Shown here: piece by piece, positions 33,490 through 41,699 of the stretch
Layout: each line of letters starts with the position of its first letter
Position numbering within the stretch: the stretch's first letter is position 1
Assembly (NCBI GenBank): GCA_963708115.1
Contig: CAVPRX010000002.1
Location: 682,001 to 746,000 of the forward strand
Length of the DNA stretch: 64,000 bases
Reading direction: 5' to 3'
Source: VRUE01 sp963708115
Lineage (GTDB): Bacteria; Actinomycetota; Thermoleophilia; Solirubrobacterales; 70-9
Notes under the pieces: generated by a model
Seen by the model: the letters and a program-made list of their open reading frames with translations, nothing else
Told to the model about the DNA's origin: nothing
Databases searched by the model: none
Translations under genes and position numbers: made by a program

Positions 33490-34563
33490 ATGCCCCGGCG
33501 CCTTGCCACAAGCGCTCTACCCTGCCTGCTCGCCGCCACCCTCTTCGTGGCCGGCTGCGGCAGCTCCGACTCGTCCACCTCCGGCGGGGAGACCGCAGCG
33601 AGCAAGCCCGCACCGCCAAAAAGCGACTTCCCTAAGACCGAAGGCAGAACCCTGGGCGAAATCGTCAAAGCCACGGACTCGCACGCCGAACTGGTCGTCT
33701 CCCCGGCCGCCCTCGCCTTCTATAAGGGGGAGAATCGCTACCCGTTCGGCATCTTCCATGCCGATCGCAGTCAGGTGGATGACGCCGAGGTCGCCCTCTA
33801 CGTGGCACGGGTGCCCCATGTGGAACCGAGCGGCGACGAAACCGGCGGGAGCGGCCAGAAGGGAGCTGTTGCCCGCGCCCGCACCGAAGCGCTCGAACAG
33901 CCGGCCAAGGGCCCCTATCCGGCGGCGATCGAAAGCCTCGCCACCCAGCCGGCCTACCGTGCCCAGACCACGACCAGCGATCCTGACGCGGCGACGATCG
34001 TCTACACGACCGACGTCGATTTTCCCAGCAATGGCGAGTGGCGCATCGCGGCGCTGATCAAGCAGGGGGACGAAACCGTCGCGACGCTACTGCCGAGTGC
34101 CTCGGTGGGCGAGTACAAGGGCGTTCCGAAAGTGGAGGAAAAGGCGCCGAAGATCCACACGCCGACCCCGGCGGACGTAGGCGGCGACCTCTCCAAGATC
34201 ACCACGCGCATCCCGCCCGATACCCAGAACCGGGTCGACTACGCGGACGTGCTGGGCAAAGAACCGATCCTCCTCTTGTTTGCGACCCCCCAGTTCTGCC
34301 AGAGTCGGGTGTGCGGCCCGGTCGTCGACGTGGCCGAGCAGGTCAAAGAACAGTTCGACGACAAGGCCGCGTTCATCCACATGGAGATCTACAACGACAA
34401 CGATCCGAGCAAGCACCCGAGGCCCCAGGTGCGGGCGTTCCGCCTGCCGAGCGAGCCGTGGCTATTCGCGATTGACCGCAAGGGCGTGGTCCAGGCGGTG
34501 GTCGAGGGAGCTTTCGGCGTCGAACGCATGACGAAGATCGTGGAAGAGGTGACGGGGGAATGA
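33490..34563 (+). CDS. Thioredoxin-fold lipoprotein
   Basis: 357 residues. Signal peptide with lipobox (LFVAGC, Cys23) and a Ser/Gly linker. The middle domain (about 55-225) is beta-rich and of unknown family. The C-terminal 110 residues form a thioredoxin-like domain (EPILLLFATPQFCQSRVCGPVVDVAEQV, read in parts) in which the redox site is C-x4-C rather than C-x2-C, then PWLFAIDRKGVVQAVVEG. It may be a peroxiredoxin-like or SCO-like extracytoplasmic protein. It overlaps the Hpt gene by four bases. Confidence 0.75.
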   Translation: MPRRLATSALPCLLAATLFVAGCGSSDSSTSGGETAASKPAPPKSDFPKTEGRTLGEIVKATDSHAELVVSPAALAFYKGENRYPFGIFHADRSQVDDAEVALYVARVPHVEPSGDETGGSGQKGAVARARTEALEQPAKGPYPAAIESLATQPAYRAQTTTSDPDAATIVYTTDVDFPSNGEWRIAALIKQGDETVATLLPSASVGEYKGVPKVEEKAPKIHTPTPADVGGDLSKITTRIPPDTQNRVDYADVLGKEPILLLFATPQFCQSRVCGPVVDVAEQVKEQFDDKAAFIHMEIYNDNDPSKHPRPQVRAFRLPSEPWLFAIDRKGVVQAVVEGAFGVERMTKIVEEVTGE

Positions 34564-34925
34564 GCGAGAAAACGGCACCCGATCCGGAGCTGCTCAAGTC
34601 GTTTGCCGAAGAGGCACGTCGCCGCTGCGACGTGATCGCCGCCGGCGTTGCCACCGAGACCGAAGACTTCGAGACGCTGCGGGCCGAGGCCCACGCGCTG
34701 AGGGGGACCGCGGGAGCGGTCGGCCTCCGCCGCCTCGCCGAGCTGGCCGGACTGATGGAATCCGACCTCGCCGAAGCGAAGAAGACCGGTGTCCTGCGCG
34801 GCGGCCGCTCCCATCAGATCGCCGACGCCGCAAAGGCCCTCTCCGAGGGAGCCAACGCTGCGGCCGAGGGCCAGGAAGAGCCCCCAGACGTAGGCCGCTC
34901 CCTCGCCCAGCTCTTCAGCGCCTGA
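34560..34925 (+). CDS. Histidine phosphotransfer (Hpt) domain protein
   Basis: 121 residues, starting at an ATGA overlap. A helical bundle with the Hpt signature EAHALRGTAGAVGL; His45 is the expected phosphorylated residue. Such proteins relay phosphate between hybrid kinases and response regulators; no partner is encoded nearby. It is the last gene before the CAU tRNA. Confidence 0.8.
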   Translation: MSEKTAPDPELLKSFAEEARRRCDVIAAGVATETEDFETLRAEAHALRGTAGAVGLRRLAELAGLMESDLAEAKKTGVLRGGRSHQIADAAKALSEGANAAAEGQEEPPDVGRSLAQLFSA

Positions 34926-34968
34926 GCGAGCAACGCCAGCCCATCGCGCGCTACCCTCGCCATTCTCC

Positions 34969-35042
<74 letters not shown>

Positions 35043-35086
35043 TCGCCAGTAGTCGGCTTCTCTCGCATCGGCAAAGTAGACTCGCT

Positions 35087-36757
35087 ATGTACCGAGATGA
35101 AGATCGCGGGATGCGGGGGAGATCGATGATGTTCGGGGGAGGCACGGGTCCCTTGCGTACGCCTGCACCTCACTCGTGGTTTCTGCGCTTGACCATTGCC
35201 GGTTACCTAGCGGCGTGCTTGGTCGCGTCGCCTGTTAGTGCTGCGCCAAGCTGGCTGCCTCCGGTGAATGTCCCCGGAGTTGGGGAGGGCGCCGAATCCC
35301 CACAGGTGGTTGTGGATTCCCAGGGCAACGCGACCGCAATATGGCGGCGCTGGAGCGGCGAAAAGCACATCATCGAGAGCGCTGTGCGGAGCGTCGGCAG
35401 GGGGTGGTCGGTTCCAGCCACCCTCGACGTCGATGCGGGGGGCGGAGGCGAATCCTCGCAATCCCCGCAGGTAGCCGTCGATCCCGAAGGCAACGCGACC
35501 GCGGTCTGGGAACGCCGCCTCGACGACCGCACCTTCGGCATCAAGAGCGCAACGCGCCCGGCTGGGGGAAGCTGGTCAGCGCCGATCATCATTGCTAGCA
35601 GAGGTCGGTTCAACGGCAGACCGCGTGTGGTGGTCGATTCCAAGGGCAACGCGACCGCGGTCTGGCTTTGGTCCCTCGGTGAAAGTTCGGTTGTCCAGAG
35701 CGCAACCCGCCCAGTTGGGGGAAGCTGGTCGGCCCCGGTCGACGTCTCTGCGGTGGGACAGGCTGCCTTTTTCTTTGACGTCGCGCTCGATCCCCAGGGG
35801 GGCGCGACCGCTGTCTGGGAAAACGAAAGCAAAGGCACGATCCAGAGCGCAGCCCGCCCGACCGGGGGAAGCTGGTCCGCGCCGGTCGATATCTCTGCGG
35901 CGGGGGCGTTCTCCCATTCGCCGCAGGTAGCCGTGGACTCTCAAGGTAACGCGACCGCCGTCTGGGAGCGCTACAACCCCAAAGGCACTCTGATCCAGAG
36001 CGCAACCCGCTCGGTCGAGGGGAGCTGGTCAGCGCCGGTTAGCCTCTTCAAGCCCAGGCGCCATGCACAGCATCCGCAGGTAGCGGTAGATCCTCAAGGC
36101 AACGTGACCGCAATATGGGAGCGGTCCAACGGTAGCGACCTAATTGTCCAAAGCGCGACGCGCTCGGCCGGAGGAATCTGGTCGGCCCCAGTCGACATCT
36201 CTGGTGGGGACAACTCCTCTGGTGGGGACAACTTGCGGCTAGTCGTGGATTCCAGGGGCAACGTGACCGCAGTCTGGAGAGCCTACGACAGCAACCATCA
36301 AAATTTCGTCATTCAGGCGGCGACGCGTCCACCCGGAGGCGTCTGGTCGCCACCCACCGATATCTCTAACAGGACCGAGAGCGTCAACGAACCACAGATC
36401 GCGGTCGATCCGCAGGGCAATGCAACCGTGGCCTGGGTCGGCTCAGGGGGCACCCAGTCTGCCACCTCGGTTCGCGGTAGAGTCTACGCTGCTCGCGTCG
36501 TTCGGGTCAGGGGAGGTCGGGCCTCGGTCACGTTGCGTTGCGAACACGGCGGACGATGCGGGGGTGTGGTCCGGTTGAAGGTGGGCGGAAAGTCGATCGC
36601 AGCGAAGCGCTTCGCGATCGCCGAGGGCAGATCCAAGGTGATCCGGGTCAAGCTCTACCCCCAGGGCCTCAGACTGCTTGCCGAATCGCGGCGTCCCCTG
36701 TTGTGGGCAAAGTTGGTCGGGCGAGGGATCAAGAACCGCACCGTGCTCCTGAAGTAG
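35087..36757 (+). CDS. Secreted repeat protein (predicted beta-propeller), cassette 1
   Basis: 556 residues from ATG 35087. A signal peptide (WFLRLTIAGYLAACLVASPVSAAP, about 31-54) is followed by eight or nine repeats of about 50 residues with the pattern SPQVAVDPQGNATAVWER, then IQSATRPVGGSWSAPVDIS. The period and Asp-x-x-G-N-x-x-x-x-W motif suggest propeller blades. The C-terminal 90 residues form a separate basic beta domain (VSLRCEHGGRCGG-like with two Cys). It is extracellular. The start lies 44 bases after the tRNA, so it is the first cargo of the array. Confidence 0.75.
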   Translation: MYRDEDRGMRGRSMMFGGGTGPLRTPAPHSWFLRLTIAGYLAACLVASPVSAAPSWLPPVNVPGVGEGAESPQVVVDSQGNATAIWRRWSGEKHIIESAVRSVGRGWSVPATLDVDAGGGGESSQSPQVAVDPEGNATAVWERRLDDRTFGIKSATRPAGGSWSAPIIIASRGRFNGRPRVVVDSKGNATAVWLWSLGESSVVQSATRPVGGSWSAPVDVSAVGQAAFFFDVALDPQGGATAVWENESKGTIQSAARPTGGSWSAPVDISAAGAFSHSPQVAVDSQGNATAVWERYNPKGTLIQSATRSVEGSWSAPVSLFKPRRHAQHPQVAVDPQGNVTAIWERSNGSDLIVQSATRSAGGIWSAPVDISGGDNSSGGDNLRLVVDSRGNVTAVWRAYDSNHQNFVIQAATRPPGGVWSPPTDISNRTESVNEPQIAVDPQGNATVAWVGSGGTQSATSVRGRVYAARVVRVRGGRASVTLRCEHGGRCGGVVRLKVGGKSIAAKRFAIAEGRSKVIRVKLYPQGLRLLAESRRPLLWAKLVGRGIKNRTVLLK

Positions 36758-36868
36758 CTACTGGTGAGGTACTGCAGCCTTTATTGCGACCTGCCTGGAG
36801 TATGTCGGCATTCGCTTGCCAGGTCTCAGTGACGGAGAAGCCGTCAAGCGGTGGTCTGAAGGCACCGA

Positions 36869-37018
36869 AACTTGGTCCCTAAATTGGTCCCCGACTCCAC
36901 CGAACTCAGCCGAACTCCTTGGGCTTGATTCGCTCTATCAGGCCAAATTCGGCTCTATAGATGGGTTCCGGCGCGACTCATAATCCGTGGAGCGCAGGTT
37001 CGAGTCCTGCCCGCCCCA
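36869..37018 (+). repeat. att-like repeat R1
   Basis: 150 bp. Reading frame TWSLNWSPTPPNSAELLG... ends RRDS-stop, with TAA in the anticodon loop sequence CTCATAA. Its tRNA part differs from the resident tRNA (variable loop and one T-stem pair) but keeps T-stem pairing. The frame stays open about 105 bases upstream (from 36766; CLEYVGIRLPGLSDGEAVKRW), the longest integrase-like remnant in the array. Confidence 0.85.
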
Positions 37019-37118
37019 CTAAAACGCCTGCAAATGGTGCGATTCTGAGCGGCTCAACTTCGCTTGGTCCCAAACTTGGTCCCGAAATAGTCGCGAGATC
37101 AGCCGCTAGAATCGTTAT

Positions 37119-37346
37119 ATGAGCGACCCCCTGCACCTCACGATCCTCTACGAGGAGGGAGGCGACGGCTGGATCGTCTCCTCGATCCCCGAGGTCCCCG
37201 GCGTGCTGAGCCAGGGCCGAACCAAAGAGGAGGCCCGCGAAATGGCGCTAGACGCGTTGGCTGGAATGCTTGAGCTGCGTGCAGCAGAGCACAAGCCTCA
37301 AGGCAAGTCGGTTGGCAGCGAGTCGCTCAATATCGTTGCGGCGTGA
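37119..37346 (+). CDS. hicB: HicB-family antitoxin
   Basis: 75 residues from ATG 37119. HicB/UPF0150 fold: LTILYEEGGDGWIVSSIPEVPGVLSQGRTKEEAREMALDALAGML (read in parts), the typical partial RNase H-like domain without a long C-terminal DNA-binding domain. It neutralises HicA. A TAGAAT-like -10 lies about 12 bases before the ATG. Its stop overlaps the HicA start (GTGA), with the antitoxin first. Confidence 0.85.
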   Translation: MSDPLHLTILYEEGGDGWIVSSIPEVPGVLSQGRTKEEAREMALDALAGMLELRAAEHKPQGKSVGSESLNIVAA

Positions 37347-37537
37347 AGCGCCGCGATCTCGAGCGACATCTGAAGAAACACGGAGCCCGATTGCTGCGAG
37401 AGGGCGGCCGCCACAGCTACTGGGGCATGGACGCCGAGACCTCGACCTCGATGCCGCGCCATCGCGAGATCGCCTATCCGCTAGCTCGCGCAATCTGCAA
37501 GCAGCTAGGGATTCCGCCACCGACGGGGCCCCGTTAG
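37343..37537 (+). CDS. hicA: HicA-family mRNA interferase toxin
   Basis: 64 residues from GTG 37343, overlapping hicB by four bases. It has the double-stranded-RNA-binding-like HicA fold: RRDLERHLKKHGARLLREGGRHSYW with the catalytic His (GGRHSYW, His29), then MPRHREIAYPLARAICKQLGI. HicA cleaves mRNA when HicB is degraded. The pair would stabilise the cassette or act in phage defence. Confidence 0.85.
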   Translation: MKRRDLERHLKKHGARLLREGGRHSYWGMDAETSTSMPRHREIAYPLARAICKQLGIPPPTGPR

Positions 37538-37583
37538 GAGCTATCCCTCGTCGGCTTTCCATCGTCTGTCCGCGGTTGCGGCA

Positions 37584-38204
37584 ATGCTTCCGGCGATGGT
37601 CGGGCTTTTTCTAGGCGTTCAGAAGGTCGAATTGGTTGGGGGCGAAGGCTGGCTTGCTCACAACTCCGGCTCGTTAGTGCTAGCCCTTGCCGCTTTCCTC
37701 GCGGCCTACGTCGCTCTACGCAATCACCGCCAGCAACTTGAGAATGATCGGCATCTGCGGAATAGGGAGCACATGCAGGACGCTGTTGACTCCGCGCTAG
37801 AGAGCATCAACACGACCACCGACAAACTAGGTGATCTGGGCGTTTGTGTTGGTACTCGGGATGAAAAAAAACTTGAATGGGCTGAAGCTGAGGAGCCGCC
37901 TGAGAGCTTTCGCCAGTGGCAGCGAGAAGCCTCCGACGCTCTCAGAGAAGCCTTCGACGGGCTGCAGTCAATGCGATTTGATCGAACGCGCTTAGAACTG
38001 CGATTTAGCGACCGGCACCCGATTGTAGAACGGCATCAAGAAGTGCAGGCAGAGCTGAAAAAGTGGTATGACAGCCTTGCGGAGGGAGTGCAAAAGGGAT
38101 TCGATCAAACCCTTGATCATCTTCTCGTAACTCTTGGGGACACGAACTCGGGTGGCGCAATCTCCGCGTTTAAGTCGGCGTGTAGGGAATGGTTTGACGA
38201 TTAG
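37584..38204 (+). CDS. Membrane-anchored coiled-coil protein, function unknown, cassette 2
   Basis: 206 residues from ATG 37584. Two hydrophobic N-terminal segments (MVGLFLGVQKVELVG is weak; SLVLALAAFLAAYVAL is strong) are followed by a long helical cytoplasmic region (RNHRQQLENDRHLRNREHMQ and beyond) rich in Glu, Lys and Gln. No family recognised. Its stop is 12 bases before R2, like other last genes of cassettes. It could be an effector partnered with HicBA or an unrelated passenger. Confidence 0.6.
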   Translation: MLPAMVGLFLGVQKVELVGGEGWLAHNSGSLVLALAAFLAAYVALRNHRQQLENDRHLRNREHMQDAVDSALESINTTTDKLGDLGVCVGTRDEKKLEWAEAEEPPESFRQWQREASDALREAFDGLQSMRFDRTRLELRFSDRHPIVERHQEVQAELKKWYDSLAEGVQKGFDQTLDHLLVTLGDTNSGGAISAFKSACREWFDD

Positions 38205-38216
38205 CTGGCGTGGGAG

Positions 38217-38366
38217 AACTTGGTCCCGAAATTGGTCCCCGACTCCACCGAACTCAGCCGAACTCCTTGGACGTGATCCGCTCTATCGGGCCAGATTCGG
38301 CTCTATAGACGGGTTCCGGCGCGACTCATAATCCGTCGGTCGAAGGTTCGAGTCCTTCCCGCCCCA
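38217..38366 (+). repeat. att-like repeat R2
   Basis: 150 bp. Open frame TWSRNWSPTPPNSAELLG, then RDPLYRARFGSIDGFRRDS and stop in the CTCATAA loop. The last 44 bases are identical to the resident CAU tRNA. Confidence 0.88.
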
Positions 38367-38390
38367 TACGGACGAGGGGGAGAAGAGCGC

Positions 38391-38606
38391 TCAGGCGGTG
38401 ATGATCTCGTGACCGTCGGGGAAGAAAATCGCGACCGGCCGATGCTCCGCCACTGCTTCGGCGAGGATCGCGCTGAAGCCCTCCTGGTCGGCGGCGATGA
38501 AGGTGGTTCCCTTGGGATAGCGCTCAGGATCGAGCACGGCTTCGATCAGTCGCTCGTTTGCGACTTCTCCGGCCCGGGTGAATTTGCTGCGCTCTAGCTT
38601 TTCCAT
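38391..38606 (-). CDS. Small protein of unknown family, related to the 41306 protein
   Basis: 71 residues from ATG (first base 38606). No domain is recognised. The segment ERLIEAVLDPERYP, then TTFIAADQEGF, and EHRPVAIFFPDGHEI matches the 41306 protein in cassette 4 in order (ERLI, YP, T-x-FI-x-AD, PVA, DG-x-E-x-I). It is divergent from the Mrr-type nuclease gene, separated by 97 bases. Only a weak ribosome site (AGGG) is seen, so a longer start (38699) remains possible. Confidence 0.55.
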   Translation of the reverse strand: MEKLERSKFTRAGEVANERLIEAVLDPERYPKGTTFIAADQEGFSAILAEAVAEHRPVAIFFPDGHEIITA

Positions 38607-38703
38607 GACCCTGCAATTGCTTTCTAGGTCGATCGGCACGTTGGGGCAGGTGCGATACAGATTTCCTGACGCCACTATGGCGGATCCGGCTAGGCTCATC
38701 TCG

Positions 38704-39600
38704 ATGCCGGACTTGGATCGGAAGCGGCGAGGTGAACTGCTGCGAGCGGTATTTGATGTCCTTGCGGATTATCACGACGGCATTCAAGCCAGGGATGCTC
38801 TGAAGGAAGTCGAGAACCGCCTCGGCCTAACCGAGTTCGAGGCCGCCAACTATCCGGGGAGCGACACGCGGCGCTTCGAGAAGACTGTTCGATTCCAGAC
38901 GATCAACGCGGTCAAGGCAGGGTGGATGACGAAGCGGGCGGGTATCTGGACCCCAACGCAGGAAGGTCTCGCAGCGCACGTGAAGTTCACGGACCCCGAG
39001 CAGTTCCTCGTTGAGGCGGAAAAGCTCTATCGGGTCTGGGCCGCGGCCCAGCCGCAGAAGGAGTCGGACGACGAGGATGAGCAGGAGTCGACGCTCTCGG
39101 ACGCCTCCCTGACCCTTGAGGAGGCCGAGGAGAAATCGTGGGAGCAGGTGCGTGAGTACCTGCACACGATGGATCCTTATGAGTTCCAGCGCCTGGTCGC
39201 AGGTCTTCTCCGCGGGATGGGATACAGCGTCACCTGGGTGGCGCCGCCCGGCAAAGACCGTGGGCTAGACATCGTGGCCCTAAGTGACCCGATCGGCGTC
39301 GACGGCCACCGGATCAAGGTTCAGGTGAAGCGGGAGAAGAACAAAACCGACGCCAAGACCCTGCGCGCCTTCACCTCTGTCCTTCATGCAGGCGAAGTCG
39401 GCCTCTTCGTTACCCTCGGCGGTTTCACTCCCGACGCCGAGTCCGAGGCCCGGAATGAGGCTCGTCGCATTCGCCTCGTCGATGCCTACGAACTCTTCGA
39501 GCTCTGGGCGCACTACTACGACCGAATCCCCGAGCAGGATCGAATCCGCCTCCCCATCAAGTTCATCCCTTTTCTAATGCAGGACAGCGACGACACTTAG
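38704..39600 (+). CDS. Mrr-type restriction endonuclease
   Basis: 298 residues from ATG 38704 (38677 is an alternative). The N-terminal winged-helix Mrr_N region (KRRGELLRAVFDVLADYHDG, FEKTVRFQTINAVKAGWM) leads, after an acidic linker (ESDDEDEQES), to a PD-(D/E)xK nuclease domain of the Mrr_cat type: DPYEFQRLVAGLLRGMGY, GKDRGLDIVALSDP and the catalytic QVK in IKVQVKREKN, then GLFVTLGGFT. Such enzymes cut modified (methylated) foreign DNA. It is probably a defence gene. Confidence 0.85.
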   Translation: MPDLDRKRRGELLRAVFDVLADYHDGIQARDALKEVENRLGLTEFEAANYPGSDTRRFEKTVRFQTINAVKAGWMTKRAGIWTPTQEGLAAHVKFTDPEQFLVEAEKLYRVWAAAQPQKESDDEDEQESTLSDASLTLEEAEEKSWEQVREYLHTMDPYEFQRLVAGLLRGMGYSVTWVAPPGKDRGLDIVALSDPIGVDGHRIKVQVKREKNKTDAKTLRAFTSVLHAGEVGLFVTLGGFTPDAESEARNEARRIRLVDAYELFELWAHYYDRIPEQDRIRLPIKFIPFLMQDSDDT

Positions 39601-39790
39601 TCAAGCCAAAGGGGTCGCAGGCTTCGAGTGCGCGGCTACTTCGCGTTGCAGCCTGCAACCAAGCCGTGGTCCTGGCGTGTCTCTGCCGAAGGACTCTAGA
39701 AACAGGACTCCGTCAAGACGGGGGTAGATCACAGCGTCCGTCAAGGCGGGGAAGACCTTTTGCCTGGTTCGATAGTCGGGACTGTCGCTT

Positions 39791-40135
39791 ATGGCCACTA
39801 CCATCCTTCAGATGCAAAGAACCGATGAGCCCCTGATCGAAGAGGCGGGACGCCGTCTCGCTGCGGCCGCGCCCGGAGCAAAGGTAATCCTCTTTGGCTC
39901 TCATGCTCGAGGGGAGGCTCATCCCGGCTCGGACTTAGACCTACTCGTAATCGAGCCCGACGAGGTGACGAAGCGCCGCGCCGAGTCGGCGCGTCTGCGC
40001 CGGGAGCTTCGCGGGCTCGATGTGGCACTTGACGTGATCGTCATTAGCGCCAGGCACGCTGAAGAATGGGGGCACTTCGAGGGCACGATGTTGAACGAGG
40101 CGCTGCGCGAGGGCCGGGTTCTTGTCCAGGCCTGA
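39791..40135 (+). CDS. MNT-type nucleotidyltransferase antitoxin
   Basis: 114 residues from ATG 39791. The minimal nucleotidyltransferase signature GSHARGEAHPGSDLDLLVI (residues 36-54) contains the Gly-Ser and two metal-binding Asp residues (48, 50); a third Asp lies in ALDVIVIS. In MNT-HEPN systems this protein AMPylates the HEPN toxin. It overlaps the HEPN gene by 14 bases. The 190 bp between it and the Mrr gene show no gene. Confidence 0.85.
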   Translation: MATTILQMQRTDEPLIEEAGRRLAAAAPGAKVILFGSHARGEAHPGSDLDLLVIEPDEVTKRRAESARLRRELRGLDVALDVIVISARHAEEWGHFEGTMLNEALREGRVLVQA

Positions 40136-40514
40136 AGGCCGCGATCTCGCGAGGGTTCTCGCGCGCAAGGCAGAGGGGGACGCGAAGGCCGTGCGCCGGC
40201 TGGCTTCCGACCCGGAAATAGACGACGAGACCGTCGGCTTCCATGCCCAGCAGGCAATCGAGAAGTGGCTCAAGGCTGTGATGGCTCTCCACGGGCTGGA
40301 AGAGGTCCGCACCCACGACCTCGGTCGCCTGTTGGAGCTCCTCGGAGATGCGAGTGTCGAGTTGCCACCGGACGCCGATCGTGTCGATGAGCTGACGATC
40401 TACGCCGTCCCAATGCGCTACGACGAGCTGCTCGATGCCGAGTCGCTAGAGCGCGACGGGGCGATCGCGTTGGTGGACGAGGTGGGGGAATGGGCGGCCA
40501 CTCAACTCCGTTGA
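40122..40514 (+). CDS. HEPN-domain toxin partner of the MNT protein
   Basis: 130 residues, probable TTG start at 40122 inside the end of the MNT gene. HEPN hallmarks: FHAQQAIEKWLKAVMALHG (His41, Lys48) and VRTHDLGRLLELL (Arg63, His65). HEPN proteins are ribonucleases or tRNA-targeting toxins. The gene ends one base before R3, so the pair is the distal cargo of cassette 3. Confidence 0.82.
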   Translation: MSRPEGRDLARVLARKAEGDAKAVRRLASDPEIDDETVGFHAQQAIEKWLKAVMALHGLEEVRTHDLGRLLELLGDASVELPPDADRVDELTIYAVPMRYDELLDAESLERDGAIALVDEVGEWAATQLR

Positions 40515-40515
40515 A

Positions 40516-40665
40516 AACTTGGTCCCGAAATTGGTCCCCGGCTCCACCGAACTCAGCCGAACTCCTTGGACGTGATTCGCTCTAACAGGTGAGATTCGGC
40601 TCTATGGACAGCTTCCGGTGCGACTCATAATCCGTCGGTCGAAGGTTCGAGTCCTTCCCGCCCCA
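40516..40665 (+). repeat. att-like repeat R3
   Basis: 150 bp. The integrase-tail frame is broken here by TAA (CTC-TAA in place of CTC-TAT), unlike R1, R2, R4 and R5. The last 44 bases equal the resident tRNA 3' half. Confidence 0.87.
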
Positions 40666-40673
40666 TTCGGTAC

Positions 40674-40982
40674 TCAGCCAGTTGCGTGTGCAGGTTCCTG
40701 AATCGTTCGGCGGACGATGCGCGCTCCGGATGCCGGCTCAAAGCGGCCGTAGAGCACCTCAGGGTCAAGATCCACTTCGCCCGGCCACTCGATCGTGTGG
40801 GTCTCCGGGTTGACGTGGACTTGATTGAAGACCTCTCGGTGGTCGCGAATCGGAGCGAAGACGCTTCCCCTTCCGATCAGCTCGCCCAGGTCGATCTCCA
40901 TGACGGCACCATCCGAGAAGCTCGCGCGAATCCAGAACCCATCGAGGGGCTCGACATTGGTGATGCTGATGATCTCGCTCAT
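40674..40982 (-). CDS. DUF2442-family protein
   Basis: 102 residues from ATG (first base 40982). Matches the DUF2442 layout: ITNVEPLDGFWIRASFSDGAVMEIDLGELI, then PIRDHREVFNQVHVNPETHTIEWPGEVDLDPEVLYGR (read in parts). This family almost always follows DUF4160, as here, and the pair is suspected to be a toxin-antitoxin module; the activity is unproven. It overlaps the DUF4160 stop by four bases. Confidence 0.85.
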   Translation of the reverse strand: MSEIISITNVEPLDGFWIRASFSDGAVMEIDLGELIGRGSVFAPIRDHREVFNQVHVNPETHTIEWPGEVDLDPEVLYGRFEPASGARIVRRTIQEPAHATG

Positions 40983-41239
40983 TTCAGTGGCTCGATTGGC
41001 GCTGGCTTGTCGTTGTTGACGGCTCGCTCCCAGTTGGCCTCGAGCTCGTCACGATGCTGCTCGACCCATTCTCGCACGAGCCGTAGCGCCCGGCTGGAAA
41101 GAGATCCTGCGAGAACTGTCCCCGTTGCGATCTCGATCTTGGCCGATTCGCCGCTATAGCGGGCATGGAAATGTGGCGGTGGATGATCGCCGAAGTACAT
41201 CTCGATCACGATTCCGAAGAAGCTGCTGATGCGGGGCAT
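40979..41239 (-). CDS. DUF4160-family protein
   Basis: 86 residues from ATG (first base 41239). The family signature is clear: MPRISSFFGIVIEMYFGDH, then PPHFHARYSGESAKIEI, and a C-terminal helix with EWVEQHRDELEANWERA. DUF4160 and DUF2442 form a two-gene unit with the DUF4160 gene first. Convergent-free and divergent from the 41306 gene. Confidence 0.88.
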   Translation of the reverse strand: MPRISSFFGIVIEMYFGDHPPPHFHARYSGESAKIEIATGTVLAGSLSSRALRLVREWVEQHRDELEANWERAVNNDKPAPIEPLK

Positions 41240-41305
41240 CGGGCAAGTCTCGCATCACGGCTGGACGAAGCGAAGGTTTCTGTCGGCATGGCAAACTGAT
41301 GACCC

Positions 41306-41695
41306 ATGACACGCGACCCGAAGGCAGACTCGGCGACGGAGCGCCTTATCGCTTGCATCGAAGACGAGGAGCTTGCCTCCCGCTATCCAGGCCGAACACA
41401 TTTCATCTCCGCCGACGATCCCCATCAGGGAACGATGGCTGTCGGTGCCCTTTGCGAAGGAGACCCTGTCGCGCTCGTGTATCGCGATGGATGCGAGTTG
41501 CTGATTCGACCGGGCGGTGGCCCCGCGTGTACCGAGTCCCGCCTGGGAATTTCCACTGAAGCGCGAGACGCGGACGCGAGGCCCATTCCCGTGGACGAGT
41601 TGATCGATGCCATTCCCACTGCCTGGGAGCGAACTCAGGAAGGGCTCGCCGAGGCTGCAGTAGGCGCAGGTGTGTCGCTCGACGAGTTGGCCTGA
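41306..41695 (+). CDS. Small protein of unknown family, related to the 38391 protein
   Basis: 129 residues from ATG 41306. The N-terminal 65 residues (ERLIACIEDEELASRYPG, THFISADDPHQG, GDPVALVYRDGCELLIRP) align with the whole 71-residue protein in cassette 3. A C-terminal extension (PVDELIDAIPTAWERTQEG, then AAVGAGVSLDELA) is helical. The function is unknown. Its stop is four bases before R4. It sits divergent to DUF4160/DUF2442, as its relative sits divergent to the Mrr nuclease. Confidence 0.65.
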   Translation: MTRDPKADSATERLIACIEDEELASRYPGRTHFISADDPHQGTMAVGALCEGDPVALVYRDGCELLIRPGGGPACTESRLGISTEARDADARPIPVDELIDAIPTAWERTQEGLAEAAVGAGVSLDELA

Positions 41696-41699
41696 CCGA

